NCBI RefSeq assembly: GCF_038396785.1
Contig: NZ_CP151087.1
Location: 4,774,001-4,838,000 of the forward strand
Direction of reading: 5' to 3'
Origin: Sphingobacterium thalpophilum
GTDB taxonomy: Bacteria; Bacteroidota; Bacteroidia; Sphingobacteriales; Sphingobacteriaceae
DNA length: 64,000 bases
A model generated the notes under the pieces. It had not been told where the DNA came from, did not search any database, and saw nothing but the letters and a program-made list of their open reading frames with translations. Below, piece by piece: positions 51,995-60,598 of this stretch. Every line of letters starts with the position of its first letter. Within the stretch, counting starts at the first letter, position 1. The position numbers were made by a program, and so were the translations under genes.

Positions 51995-52462
51995 CTATTT
52001 TAAAGCAAATTTAAAACCGATGCTGAAGCGGCCTCCAGAAAAATGAGAATCATTACTCAAGTTCCACCACGGTTTCCAATCAAAATGTACCGCCAAAGGC
52101 GCTGCAGGAATTTTGAACTCTAAACCCGCCTGCGGACGTATAGCGAATGCACTGTCGCCATCACCAAAAGCGATTTGAGGACCGACACCCACATACCAAT
52201 TTAAGCCGTTAGCTCCTGATAAGGGTTTGGTATATTGATAATCTGCACCAATAATTGTAGCGCCATCACCAAAAAGTACTTGTGCCTGACCGACATTTGC
52301 ACCACTAAAATGGTGTTTAATTTGTGGGCCTACAAATGTTGAGCCATCACCTAGATCAATACCTAAACCAATAGCTGTTTTATAAGGTGTCTGAGCTTTC
52401 GCTTCTTGTCCGCCAAATGCTAATGCTGCAACAGCAGCTAATGAGAGTAGTGACTTTTTCAT
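51995..52462 (-). CDS. small outer-membrane/secreted protein, Gly-rich
   Basis: Unknown function. It has 155 residues with a clear signal peptide (MKKSLLSLAAVAALAFGGQE, cleavage at AKA-QTP near residue 24). The mature part is a chain of beta strands (GLGIDLGDGSTFVGPQIKHH, AQVLFGDGATIIGADYQY, WYVGVGPQIAFGDGDSAFAI, RPQAGLEFKI, GGRFSIGFKFALK) with three GDG turns. The pattern suggests an eight-strand outer-membrane barrel. Monocistronic. Confidence 0.75.
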   Translation of the reverse strand: MKKSLLSLAAVAALAFGGQEAKAQTPYKTAIGLGIDLGDGSTFVGPQIKHHFSGANVGQAQVLFGDGATIIGADYQYTKPLSGANGLNWYVGVGPQIAFGDGDSAFAIRPQAGLEFKIPAAPLAVHFDWKPWWNLSNDSHFSGGRFSIGFKFALK

Positions 52463-52646
52463 AATTATCTTATCTTTATATTTTCATTAATTAAAATAAC
52501 TTTTCGTGTTACACAAAAGCAAATAGCTTGCCAAAAAATGATATTGCCTAAACGGCGACCGTAAGCGACGCTTAATTCATAACGTTTCTAATTTGTCTTC
52601 CGATTGTAATTTGTATCTTTTATTTTTTATTATTGCTTATTTTTCT

Positions 52647-52654
52647 TAAATTTG
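52647..52654 (+). promoter_or_regulatory. -7 element of guaB
   Basis: TAAATTTG, 33 bases before the guaB start. A TTG lies only 11 bases upstream, so the -33 box is unclear. The transcript would start just at the hairpin described next. Confidence 0.5.
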
Positions 52655-52656
52655 CC

Positions 52657-52688
52657 TGGCAAATAGAAAACCCAATACATATTTGCCA
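52657..52688 (+). promoter_or_regulatory. inverted repeat reaching into the guaB start codon
   Basis: TGGCAAATA (52657-52665) and TATTTGCCA (52680-52688) are exact inverted copies with a 14-base loop. The last base is the A of the guaB ATG. It may be an RNA hairpin that hides the start, or a DNA operator. Confidence 0.5.
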
Positions 52689-54163
52689 TGCAATTAGATC
52701 CACAAAAATTCGTAGCAGAAGGTCTCACTTACGACGACGTCTTATTAATTCCAGCTTATTCTGAAATTTTACCCCGTGACGTTGATACGAGCACTTCGCT
52801 AACAAAAAAAATCAAATTAAATATTCCATTGGTTTCTGCAGCAATGGATACGGTAACCGGTGCTGATTTGGCGATTGCGATTGCACAAGCTGGCGGTATT
52901 GGTATGTTACACAAGAACATGACGATTGCAGAACAAGCTGCTGAAGTACGCAAAGTAAAACGTTCGGAGAGCGGTATGATTCAGGATCCAGTAACGTTAT
53001 TGGCAACAGCAACTGTGGGCGATGCCTTCAATATTATGAAGGAGCACAAAATCGGAGGAATTCCTGTTGTGAACGAAAAAGGCCAATTGGTTGGTATTGT
53101 AACGAATCGTGATCTTCGTTTCCAAAAAGATATGAGTCGTCCCATCAATGAATTGATGACTAAGGAAAATCTTGTTGTTGCTCCCGAAGGAACGGATTTG
53201 GTGAAAGCGGAAGAGATTCTTCAAAACGAAAAAATCGAAAAACTTCCTGTAGTTAATGAAGAAGGTATTTTGAAAGGCTTGATTACCTTTAAAGATATCC
53301 AAAAATATAAACATTATCCCAATGCTGCCAAAGATAGCCATGGCCGTTTATTGGTTGGTGCGGCAGTAGGTGTCACACCAGATACCCTTGATCGCGTGGA
53401 GGCTTTGGTGAAAGCAGGTGTGGATGTGGTTACAATCGATACGGCACACGGGCATTCTAAAGGTGTAATCGATAAGTTGAAATTGGTGAAATCGCAGTTT
53501 CCTGAGCTACAGGTAATCGTTGGAAATATTGCGACCGGTGCAGCAGCAACAGCTTTGGCTGAAGCAGGTGCAGATGCCGTAAAAGTAGGTATCGGACCGG
53601 GCTCAATTTGTACAACCCGTATTATTGCTGGTGTCGGTGTTCCTCAGCTTTATGCTGTATATGAAGTTGCAAAAGCACTTAAAGGAACTGGTGTGCCATT
53701 GATTGCAGATGGTGGTATCAAACAAACCGGTGATATTGCAAAAGCAATTGCAGCCGGAGCAAGCACAATTATGGCCGGCTCTTTATTCGCTGGTGTGGAA
53801 GAAGCTCCAGGCGAAACAATTATCTATGAGGGACGTAAGTTTAAATCTTACCGCGGTATGGGTTCAATCGAAGCCATGGAAAAAGGATCTAAAGATCGTT
53901 ATTTCCAAGACGTAGAAGATGATATCAAAAAATTGGTTCCAGAAGGTATCGTTGGGCGTGTTCCTTACAAAGGTACATTGGCTGAGGTCGTTTATCAATA
54001 TATTGGCGGATTACGCGCTTCTATGGGATACTGTGGTGCTGCAACAATTGAAAAATTACAGGAAGCACAATTTGTCCGTATTACAGGAGCAGGGTTGAGA
54101 GAGTCCCATCCACATAATATTTCCATTACGAAGGAAGCACCAAATTATAACAGCAGAGGCTAG
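52688..54163 (+). CDS. guaB: inosine-5'-monophosphate dehydrogenase
   Basis: Oxidises IMP to XMP with NAD+, the committed step to guanine nucleotides. It has 491 residues: a TIM barrel interrupted by two CBS domains (about 95-205, IGGIPVVNEKGQLVGIVTNRD and IEKLPVVNEEGILKGLITFKD). The catalytic Cys is in GIGPGSICTTR (near 305). The flap residues RGMGSIEAM (near 398) and YKG are present. Own promoter and terminator; the leader can form a hairpin over the start codon. Confidence 0.96.
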   Translation: MQLDPQKFVAEGLTYDDVLLIPAYSEILPRDVDTSTSLTKKIKLNIPLVSAAMDTVTGADLAIAIAQAGGIGMLHKNMTIAEQAAEVRKVKRSESGMIQDPVTLLATATVGDAFNIMKEHKIGGIPVVNEKGQLVGIVTNRDLRFQKDMSRPINELMTKENLVVAPEGTDLVKAEEILQNEKIEKLPVVNEEGILKGLITFKDIQKYKHYPNAAKDSHGRLLVGAAVGVTPDTLDRVEALVKAGVDVVTIDTAHGHSKGVIDKLKLVKSQFPELQVIVGNIATGAAATALAEAGADAVKVGIGPGSICTTRIIAGVGVPQLYAVYEVAKALKGTGVPLIADGGIKQTGDIAKAIAAGASTIMAGSLFAGVEEAPGETIIYEGRKFKSYRGMGSIEAMEKGSKDRYFQDVEDDIKKLVPEGIVGRVPYKGTLAEVVYQYIGGLRASMGYCGAATIEKLQEAQFVRITGAGLRESHPHNISITKEAPNYNSRG

Positions 54164-54181
54164 ATGTTGCTTGGATGATAT

Positions 54182-54214
54182 AAAAACCGATAATCTTGAT
54201 TATCGGTTTTTTTT
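54182..54214 (+). terminator. terminator of guaB
   Basis: AAAAACCGATAATC (54182-54195) pairs with GATTATCGGTTTTT (54198-54211) and a T run to 54214. Confidence 0.88.
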
Positions 54215-54295
54215 GTGTAAAAATATTAGCAAGATAGCCCCAGTGATCAATAGGAAATTTGTACTTTTATACCCTATTCTCAGGTTTTAAAATTT

Positions 54296-54301
54296 AAGGA
54301 G
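54296..54301 (+). promoter_or_regulatory. Shine-Dalgarno AAGGAG deciding the pcrA TTG start
   Basis: AAGGAG stands five bases before TTG at 54307. Most genes here lack such a site, so it probably compensates for the weak start codon. Confidence 0.75.
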
Positions 54302-54306
54302 TTAAT

Positions 54307-56586
54307 TTGGATTATTTAGCGGGTTTAAACCCTTCACAACGAGGAGCCGTAGAGCAAACAGAAGGTCCTGTGATGATTGTTGCGGGAGCTGGTTCAGGAA
54401 AAACACGGGTAATTACCTATCGTGTAGCACACTTGATTCGAAAAGGTGTTGATCCATTCAATATCTTGGTATTAACATTTACCAACAAGGCCGCCAAAGA
54501 GATGCGCGCACGTATCGTTTCTGTTGTTGGAAGCGAAGCGAAAAATATTTGGATGGGAACATTCCACTCGGTATTCGCAAAGATACTCCGTGTCGAAGCA
54601 GAATTGATCGGTTATCCCAGAAACTTTACCATCTACGATACGGACGATACCAAAAGTTTGTTGCGTGCCATTTTAAAGGAAATGAATCTCGATGATAAGC
54701 TGTATAATGTCAATCATGTGTATGGACGTATCTCACAGGCAAAAAACAACTTGATCTCACCGCAGGAATATAATAAGAATGAAGCCATACTGGCCGAAGA
54801 TATTTCCAATGGTCGTGGTCAATTGGGGCAGATTTATATGACCTATGCACAGCGCTGTTACCGTGCTGGAGCAATGGATTTTGATGACCTCTTGTTTAAA
54901 ACAAATGTCTTGTTAAACAAGCATCCAGAGGTATTGCATAAATATCAGCATCAATTTCGCTATCTGATGGTCGATGAGTACCAGGATACCAACTTCTCCC
55001 AATACCTTATTGTCAAACGCCTGGCAGCAGTCAATGAAAATATCTGCGTGGTTGGGGATGATGCACAATCGATCTATGCATTTCGTGGTGCAAATATTCA
55101 GAATATCCTGAATTTCCAAAAGGATTATCCAGATGTGAAGATCTTTAAACTGGAGCAGAATTATCGATCGACTAAGATGATCGTGAATGCGGCCAATTCG
55201 GTGATTGCGAATAATCAGAATCAATTGGAAAAAAATGTTTTCTCGGATAATGAAGAGGGCGAAAAGATCAAGGTTTCACGTGCTTTCTCTGACAATGAGG
55301 AAGGTAAGATCGTTGCTGACCAGATCATTGAAGAGAAATCGTTAAAAGGACTTAATTATAAAGATTTTGCTATTTTGTATCGTACCAACGCCCAATCCAG
55401 GGCAATGGAGGAGGCCTTACGCAAAATTAATATTCCCTATAAAATATACGGTGGTACTTCTTTCTATCAACGGAAAGAAATTAAAGATCTGATCGCGTAT
55501 TTCAGACTTACCTTCAACCCAAATGATGAGGAAGCACTAAAGCGTGTTATCAATTATCCACGTAGAGGGATCGGGGATACGACGATAGAGAAGATCATGA
55601 TCGCTGCAGATCAGAATCAATACCGTATATGGGATGTTGTTGCAAATGCAGCCCAGTTTCTAGACGGACGTAGTGCAACTTCTGTCGGTGGTTTTGCACA
55701 GATGATACAGAGTTTTCAGGCTCTTGCCAAAAACAATAACGCATTTGATACGGCAATGCATATTGCGCAGCACTGTGGTATTCTGAAAGAATTGTATGAA
55801 GACAAATCGGTAGAGGGGTTGGCGCGTTACGAAAATATCCAGGAACTCCTCAATGGTATCAAGGAATTTTCGGAACGGGAAGATATCGAAGAGCGTGGAC
55901 TTGATGTCTATATGCAGGATATCGCCCTGTTGACAAACGACGATAATGATAAAGATCCAAATGCTGATACTGTATCATTGATGACCATCCACTCTTCCAA
56001 AGGATTGGAATTTCCGATTGTTTTCATTGTAGGATTAGAAGAAAACCTATTTCCTTCCCAGTTGTCGTTGAATTCCAGGTCGGAATTGGAAGAGGAACGA
56101 AGACTTTTTTATGTCGCTGTTACGAGAGCTGAAAAAAAATTACTACTTTCGTATGCTACTTCGCGATATCGTTGGGGAACGCTGAATAACTGCGAACCCA
56201 GTCGCTTCTTGGATGAATTGAATCCGGCATGTCTTGCATTGGATTTTAAACCACGACAAACTTCTGCCTCAGCCGGAAGTTTTCAAGGCGAACGAATTGC
56301 ATGGCAACAAAAGGATAGTGATGACACTTTTTCTAAACCTAAGCCTAAGCCGATGGTTAAAACGACATCAATACTACCGAAAGCCCACAAACCTACTGCG
56401 GGTTTTGCTCCTTCAGATACATCAAATCTTCAAGTCGGCATGGAAGTTGAACATGAACGTTTTGGATTTGGGAAAGTTGTTAATCTCGAAGGAAACAAAG
56501 GAGATATAAAAGCAACTATTTTCTTTAAAGAGTTGGGACAGAAACAATTGTTGCTTAAATTTGCAAAACTTAGAATAATTCAATAA
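54307..56586 (+). CDS. pcrA: ATP-dependent DNA helicase PcrA/UvrD
   Basis: Superfamily 1A 3'-5' helicase for nucleotide-excision and mismatch repair and removal of RecA or stalled polymerase. It has 759 residues. Walker A VAGAGSGKTRVI (24-35), DEYQDTN (near 224), VGDDAQSIYAFRGA (near 246-259), motif V/VI LMTIHSSKGLEFP and VAVTRAEKKL. The C-terminal VGMEVEHERFGFGKVV is the Tudor-like domain that contacts RNA polymerase. The start is TTG, backed by an unusually strong Shine-Dalgarno AAGGAG (54296-54301), five bases upstream. Confidence 0.95.
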   Translation: MDYLAGLNPSQRGAVEQTEGPVMIVAGAGSGKTRVITYRVAHLIRKGVDPFNILVLTFTNKAAKEMRARIVSVVGSEAKNIWMGTFHSVFAKILRVEAELIGYPRNFTIYDTDDTKSLLRAILKEMNLDDKLYNVNHVYGRISQAKNNLISPQEYNKNEAILAEDISNGRGQLGQIYMTYAQRCYRAGAMDFDDLLFKTNVLLNKHPEVLHKYQHQFRYLMVDEYQDTNFSQYLIVKRLAAVNENICVVGDDAQSIYAFRGANIQNILNFQKDYPDVKIFKLEQNYRSTKMIVNAANSVIANNQNQLEKNVFSDNEEGEKIKVSRAFSDNEEGKIVADQIIEEKSLKGLNYKDFAILYRTNAQSRAMEEALRKINIPYKIYGGTSFYQRKEIKDLIAYFRLTFNPNDEEALKRVINYPRRGIGDTTIEKIMIAADQNQYRIWDVVANAAQFLDGRSATSVGGFAQMIQSFQALAKNNNAFDTAMHIAQHCGILKELYEDKSVEGLARYENIQELLNGIKEFSEREDIEERGLDVYMQDIALLTNDDNDKDPNADTVSLMTIHSSKGLEFPIVFIVGLEENLFPSQLSLNSRSELEEERRLFYVAVTRAEKKLLLSYATSRYRWGTLNNCEPSRFLDELNPACLALDFKPRQTSASAGSFQGERIAWQQKDSDDTFSKPKPKPMVKTTSILPKAHKPTAGFAPSDTSNLQVGMEVEHERFGFGKVVNLEGNKGDIKATIFFKELGQKQLLLKFAKLRIIQ

Positions 56587-56639
56587 TAAAATACCAAAAC
56601 GGCATCTTGATCGTTTAATTAGGTACTTATATTAGCTAT

Positions 56640-57470
56640 ATGAACTTTGACTACAACAGCACTAGACCAAAATTGATCCTTGCAGAATATGGTCGCAATG
56701 TGCAAAATATGGTAGATTACATCTGTACTTTACCCACAAAGGAAGAAAGAAATAAACATGCGCAGATTGTAATCGATATGATGGGGGTATTGAACCCACA
56801 TTTGAGAGACGTGTCTGATTTTAAACATAAACTGTGGGATCACCTACAGATTATCTCTGATTTTAAATTGGATATTGACTCTCCTTATCCAATTGCTACA
56901 GCGAAAAGTGTGAAACACGAAGTTGAGCATTTGGGCTATCCGCAGCATTCCATTAGATTCAAGCACTATGGTTTTACCGTAGAGAAAATGATTGAAAAGG
57001 CTTTATTGGCTAATGACGAGGCTAAAAGAGAGCAGATGGTTATCGGTATCGCCAATTTTATGAAAATGGCCTACCTGACCTGGAATAAGGATTCTGTTTC
57101 GGACGAGTTGATCATCCAGGATCTCAAAGAGTTGTCAGGTTATCAATTGACCTTACCAGAAGGTACCGTATTGACCAAACTTGACTTTAAAACTCCGCCT
57201 CCGGGAAATCGCGTTAAAGGTCCGGCTAACAGTAACTCAGGCGGAAATAATAACAATAACAATAATAATAATTCCGGTCACCAGTCGAAAGGTGGTGGCA
57301 AGCCTCGTATGACAAGTAACAACAACAATAATACGAAGCGCAATAACTACGGAAGCAATAACAACAGCTACAGTAGGGATAACAATAACAACAGCTACGG
57401 TAGGGACAACAATAACAACAATAACAGAAACAGAAAGCCGCAGGGTAATTATAATAATAAACGAGGCTAG
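56640..57470 (+). CDS. DUF4290 domain protein with Asn-rich tail
   Basis: Bacteroidota-specific protein of unknown function. It has 276 residues. The DUF4290 part covers about 1-185 (RPKLILAEYGRNVQNMVDYI; HPRL-like helix repeats; IANFMKMAYLTWNKDSVSDELI). From about 190 the sequence becomes low-complexity with Asn runs and Gly, Ser, Arg (SNNNSYSRDNNNNSYGRDNN), with net positive charge, which suggests nucleic-acid or ribosome contact. It follows pcrA by 53 bases and ends at a terminator. Confidence 0.85.
   Translation: MNFDYNSTRPKLILAEYGRNVQNMVDYICTLPTKEERNKHAQIVIDMMGVLNPHLRDVSDFKHKLWDHLQIISDFKLDIDSPYPIATAKSVKHEVEHLGYPQHSIRFKHYGFTVEKMIEKALLANDEAKREQMVIGIANFMKMAYLTWNKDSVSDELIIQDLKELSGYQLTLPEGTVLTKLDFKTPPPGNRVKGPANSNSGGNNNNNNNNNSGHQSKGGGKPRMTSNNNNNTKRNNYGSNNNSYSRDNNNNSYGRDNNNNNNRNRKPQGNYNNKRG
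57220..57465 (+). repeat. Asn-codon low-complexity repeat in the DUF4290 gene
   Basis: AAC/AAT runs and near-repeats of the unit NNNNSYGRD encode the tail (about residues 195-275). The units differ in length, so the tract could vary between strains by slippage. Confidence 0.65.
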
Positions 57471-57491
57471 TTCTTAAAGATTTTGTTTAAA

Positions 57492-57547
57492 GAAGCAGGC
57501 AATTGCGAAGTGATTAACAGATTTCTTTACAATTGCCTTCTTTTTTT
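57492..57547 (+). terminator. terminator after the DUF4290 gene
   Basis: GGCAATTG (57498-57505) pairs with CAATTGCC (57530-57537), extended by GAAG/TTC, with seven T (57541-57547). Confidence 0.75.
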
Positions 57548-57680
57548 AAGAATCGCGCTGTTTTATAAAAAAACAAGGTTCTTTGGTCTCCGATCCCTGT
57601 ATGTTAAGCGGAAGGCTAAATATCGCAAGGCTAATACAAGAACCGGGATAAGATACTAAGAAGATATCACTTATATATAA

Positions 57681-59006
57681 ATGAACGCATTTGAAATAAT
57701 CGGTGGAAAACCGTTAAAGGGAGAGATTATTCCTCAAGGAGCAAAAAATGAGGCCTTACAGATCCTTTCTGCAGTTTTACTGACAGAAGAACCTATGACC
57801 ATCAGTAATATCCCAGATATTAAGGATGTCAATAAGTTGATCGATCTATTGGCTGCTTTAGGTGTTAAAATTGATCGCATAGATAAGGACACATACGTTT
57901 TTGAAGCCAAAGATATAAATATAGACTATTTCCAGTCACCTGAATTTAAAGAAAAAGGTGGTGGATTGCGTGGCTCTATCATGATTGTCGGTCCTTTGTT
58001 GGCTCGATTCGGAAAAGCCGCTATTCCGAAACCGGGGGGTGATAAAATCGGACGTAGACGATTGGATACCCACTTTTTGGGCTTTGAAAAATTGGGTGCT
58101 AAGTTTGTGTACGATGCGACTACCCATTTTTTTAACGTTGATGCGACGGAGTTAAAAGGAAGTTATATCCTTTTGGACGAAGCTTCTGTAACGGGTACGG
58201 CGAATATCGTGATGGCTGCTGTATTGGCAAAAGGGACAACAACGATATACAACGCTGCTTGTGAGCCTTATTTACAACAACTATGTAAGATGTTGAATCG
58301 CATGGGGGCTAAAATATCCGGTATTGGATCTAATTTGTTGACCATCGAAGGAGTAGAGCGTCTGGGGGGAACTTCACACCGCATGTTGCCTGATATGATT
58401 GAAATAGGTTCTTTCATCGGCCTTGCAGCAATGACCGGTTCAGAAATCACCATTAAAGATGTCTGTTTCGAAGAACTTGGCGTTATTCCATCTGTATTTT
58501 CGCGCTTAGGCATCAAGTTTGAATTACGCGGTGATGATATTTTTATTCCGGCGCAAGAATCGTATGAAATCGATACATTTATCGATGGATCTATCCTGAC
58601 GATTTCAGATGCACCTTGGCCAGGTTTTACGCCCGATTTATTAAGTATCGTACTTGTTGTGGCGACTCAGGCAAAAGGAAACGTATTGATCCACCAAAAA
58701 ATGTTCGAGAGCCGTTTGTTCTTCGTCGACAAATTGATCGATATGGGGGCTCAGATTATCTTGTGCGATCCGCACCGCGCAACCGTTATTGGACTGAATA
58801 AATCACATCACCTGAGAGGTATTGAGATGACTTCGCCAGATATTCGTGCCGGGGTTTCTTTATTGATTGCAGCCCTATCTGCTAAAGGAAAATCTGTGAT
58901 CCACAATATCGAACAGATTGAACGTGGCTATCAAGATATCGAAGAACGCTTGCGTAAATTAGGAGCAGATATTAAACGTATCGATGCCGAACCAAAAGGT
59001 CATTAA
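57681..59006 (+). CDS. murA: UDP-N-acetylglucosamine 1-carboxyvinyltransferase, Cys-to-Asp active site
   Basis: Adds enolpyruvate to UDP-GlcNAc, the first committed step of peptidoglycan synthesis. It has 441 residues with two inside-out domains. Lys22 and Asn23 are in the conserved QGAKNEAL. The mobile loop reads KPGGDKIGRRRLDTH (118-132 approx.): the residue at the place of the catalytic, fosfomycin-alkylated Cys115 of E. coli is Asp121 (codon GAT at 58041). Asp in this place occurs in naturally fosfomycin-insensitive MurA such as those of mycobacteria and chlamydiae. The leader (57577-57649) shows nested complementary segments. Confidence 0.95.
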   Translation: MNAFEIIGGKPLKGEIIPQGAKNEALQILSAVLLTEEPMTISNIPDIKDVNKLIDLLAALGVKIDRIDKDTYVFEAKDINIDYFQSPEFKEKGGGLRGSIMIVGPLLARFGKAAIPKPGGDKIGRRRLDTHFLGFEKLGAKFVYDATTHFFNVDATELKGSYILLDEASVTGTANIVMAAVLAKGTTTIYNAACEPYLQQLCKMLNRMGAKISGIGSNLLTIEGVERLGGTSHRMLPDMIEIGSFIGLAAMTGSEITIKDVCFEELGVIPSVFSRLGIKFELRGDDIFIPAQESYEIDTFIDGSILTISDAPWPGFTPDLLSIVLVVATQAKGNVLIHQKMFESRLFFVDKLIDMGAQIILCDPHRATVIGLNKSHHLRGIEMTSPDIRAGVSLLIAALSAKGKSVIHNIEQIERGYQDIEERLRKLGADIKRIDAEPKGH

Positions 59007-59040
59007 TTAAAGCGAATAGCCTATTTGCTAGTGTAAGATA

Positions 59041-59076
59041 AAAGAAGCTCCGGATATAAATTCTGGGGCTTTTTTT
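59041..59076 (+). terminator. terminator of murA
   Basis: AGCTCCGGA (59046-59054) and TCTGGGGCT (59062-59070) pair with G-U wobbles, then a T run. The T run and the following G also supply the -33 TTTG of the next gene. Confidence 0.8.
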
Positions 59077-59106
59077 GTGATATCTGCGTCAAATAAGGTA
59101 AATTTG
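59074..59106 (+). promoter_or_regulatory. promoter of the putative lipoprotein gene
   Basis: TTTG (59074-59077), 21 bases, TAAATTTG (59099-59106), 28 bases before the ATG. Confidence 0.6.
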
Positions 59107-59134
59107 TCTATACTACATTTAAACAGCTATAGAT

Positions 59135-60067
59135 ATGAAAAAATATCTAAAAAAGTACGCCTTAGTTTTCCCATTATTAGGCATAGTACTTCTTTTTCAC
59201 AATTGTCAATCCTCTACACCTAAAGAGGTTAAGTTACATGAAGAATCAAATACAACAACGGATATCCGCTCTTCTAAACGGATCAATGCTGCGGTAATCG
59301 TACAAAAAGTTACTTTTCCTAATATGCCTTTTGCTGAACTGATCAAGTTGATGAATCTGACCAATGATAGTTCACCTGCTGCATTGTGGAAAGCGATATC
59401 CGCACTACCTCAGGCGGAACAGATGAAGAAAGATAGCTTTGATATTGAAAATCCCCTGCAGCGCGTGGAGCTGATGCTTGTTCCTTTACGCAAGATGGAA
59501 ATTAAATTTGATCAACAGCAAGCAAAATCGAATGCTGAAGGCCTGACTTACCGCTTGGAAAATTATGTGAATTATAACAAAGGCTTAGGCGAGGTTTTTC
59601 TAGCAAATAGCGAAAATGAGGCTATCCATGTAGGGCTGAACTATCCGGAAGGGAGACTTAATGGATTGGCGAAAGTGCAGATACGCATAAATCCCAAAGA
59701 GTATATGATCGATAAGACCGGAAAAACAAAAAAAATTGCCGGAATTACCTGTCAGCAGGCTATTTACAATAAAATTGATGCAAGCGATAAGACGCTCCCT
59801 AAATTTGTCGTTTGGAAAAGTCCACGTATTCCGAAAGGAATCAATGTGTTGCATCCTTATGTGTTTGACGAAAACGAAGGAATACTTGAAATTGATGCCT
59901 ATCTCAATGCGGATGAAAATTCTCTTTTGCGCTTTACGACCACTGCCGTTGTCGAAAAGAAATTTGAACCCAAAGAATTTGAGGTTACAAGAGCACATGT
60001 TAAGCTTGATGAGGCCAAGGATCAAAAGAACATCGAAAAAAATGTACTTGATGTAGTGTTTCATTAG
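59135..60067 (+). CDS. putative secreted protein or lipoprotein, unknown function
   Basis: It has 310 residues. The N terminus KKYLKKYALVFPLLGIVLLF is a signal peptide, with Cys24 in FHNCQSS as a possible lipidation site, though FHN in front of the Cys is not a good lipobox. The mature part is beta-rich (LTYRLENYVNYNKGLGEVFL; KKIAGITCQQAIYNK), reminiscent of proteins that bind or report on cell-surface material, but I do not recognise the family. Monocistronic between two terminators. Confidence 0.7.
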   Translation: MKKYLKKYALVFPLLGIVLLFHNCQSSTPKEVKLHEESNTTTDIRSSKRINAAVIVQKVTFPNMPFAELIKLMNLTNDSSPAALWKAISALPQAEQMKKDSFDIENPLQRVELMLVPLRKMEIKFDQQQAKSNAEGLTYRLENYVNYNKGLGEVFLANSENEAIHVGLNYPEGRLNGLAKVQIRINPKEYMIDKTGKTKKIAGITCQQAIYNKIDASDKTLPKFVVWKSPRIPKGINVLHPYVFDENEGILEIDAYLNADENSLLRFTTTAVVEKKFEPKEFEVTRAHVKLDEAKDQKNIEKNVLDVVFH

Positions 60068-60110
60068 GAAACAACACATCAAGGAAACATCATTGAAAAG
60101 AAAACACCAT

Positions 60111-60146
60111 AAAAAAGGAGTTGATCATTTGATCAACTCCTTTTTT
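60111..60146. terminator. bidirectional terminator
   Basis: AAAAAAGGAGTTGATCA (60111-60127) pairs with TGATCAACTCCTTTTTT (60130-60146). It separates the putative lipoprotein gene from the convergent DUF5606 gene. Confidence 0.92.
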
Positions 60147-60167
60147 ATTTGGGATATATGTAAAAGT

Positions 60168-60572
60168 TTACATTAAAGGAGCAGGTGCTTCTTCTTCAAA
60201 TAAAGGGAATTCCTTGATAATGTTATACCATGTGATAACCTTTTTAATATCCGAAGAATAAACACGTGATTCATCATGGCCAGGAGCTACTTCACGGAAG
60301 AAATCTCTTAATGTTGCGCCATCAGATTTTGTATCTGGCAGAGCGATGCCTTTCTCTTTGATTGTTTCAAAAATATTCAATAGACGAATTTCTTCTTCTT
60401 CACCATAGATGGTGATATCTTCCAAAGTCGCCATTTTTGTAGAAGATAAACTTACTACAGTTTTAATTTTTGCCTGATCAAGGGTTTCTAAAATAAAACC
60501 ACCTTTATTTTGTCCAACCAATTTGAACAATCCTGGTTTACCAGTTACGGATACTAATGCTCTTAAATTCAT
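60168..60572 (-). CDS. DUF5606 family protein
   Basis: Small conserved Bacteroidota protein of unknown function, 134 residues. The N-terminal part (NLRALVSVTGKPGLFKLVGQ; GGFILETLDQAKIKTVVSLSS) looks like a small beta-barrel, followed by helices (LLNIFETIKEKG; DFFREVAPGHDESRVYSSDIKKVITWYNII) and an acidic tail. Cytoplasmic. It follows the cyclophilin gene by 26 bases, so they are likely one operon ending at the terminator at 60111. Confidence 0.85.
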   Translation of the reverse strand: MNLRALVSVTGKPGLFKLVGQNKGGFILETLDQAKIKTVVSLSSTKMATLEDITIYGEEEEIRLLNIFETIKEKGIALPDTKSDGATLRDFFREVAPGHDESRVYSSDIKKVITWYNIIKEFPLFEEEAPAPLM

Positions 60573-60598
60573 TTTAATACGATTTAAATCTCCAAGAA

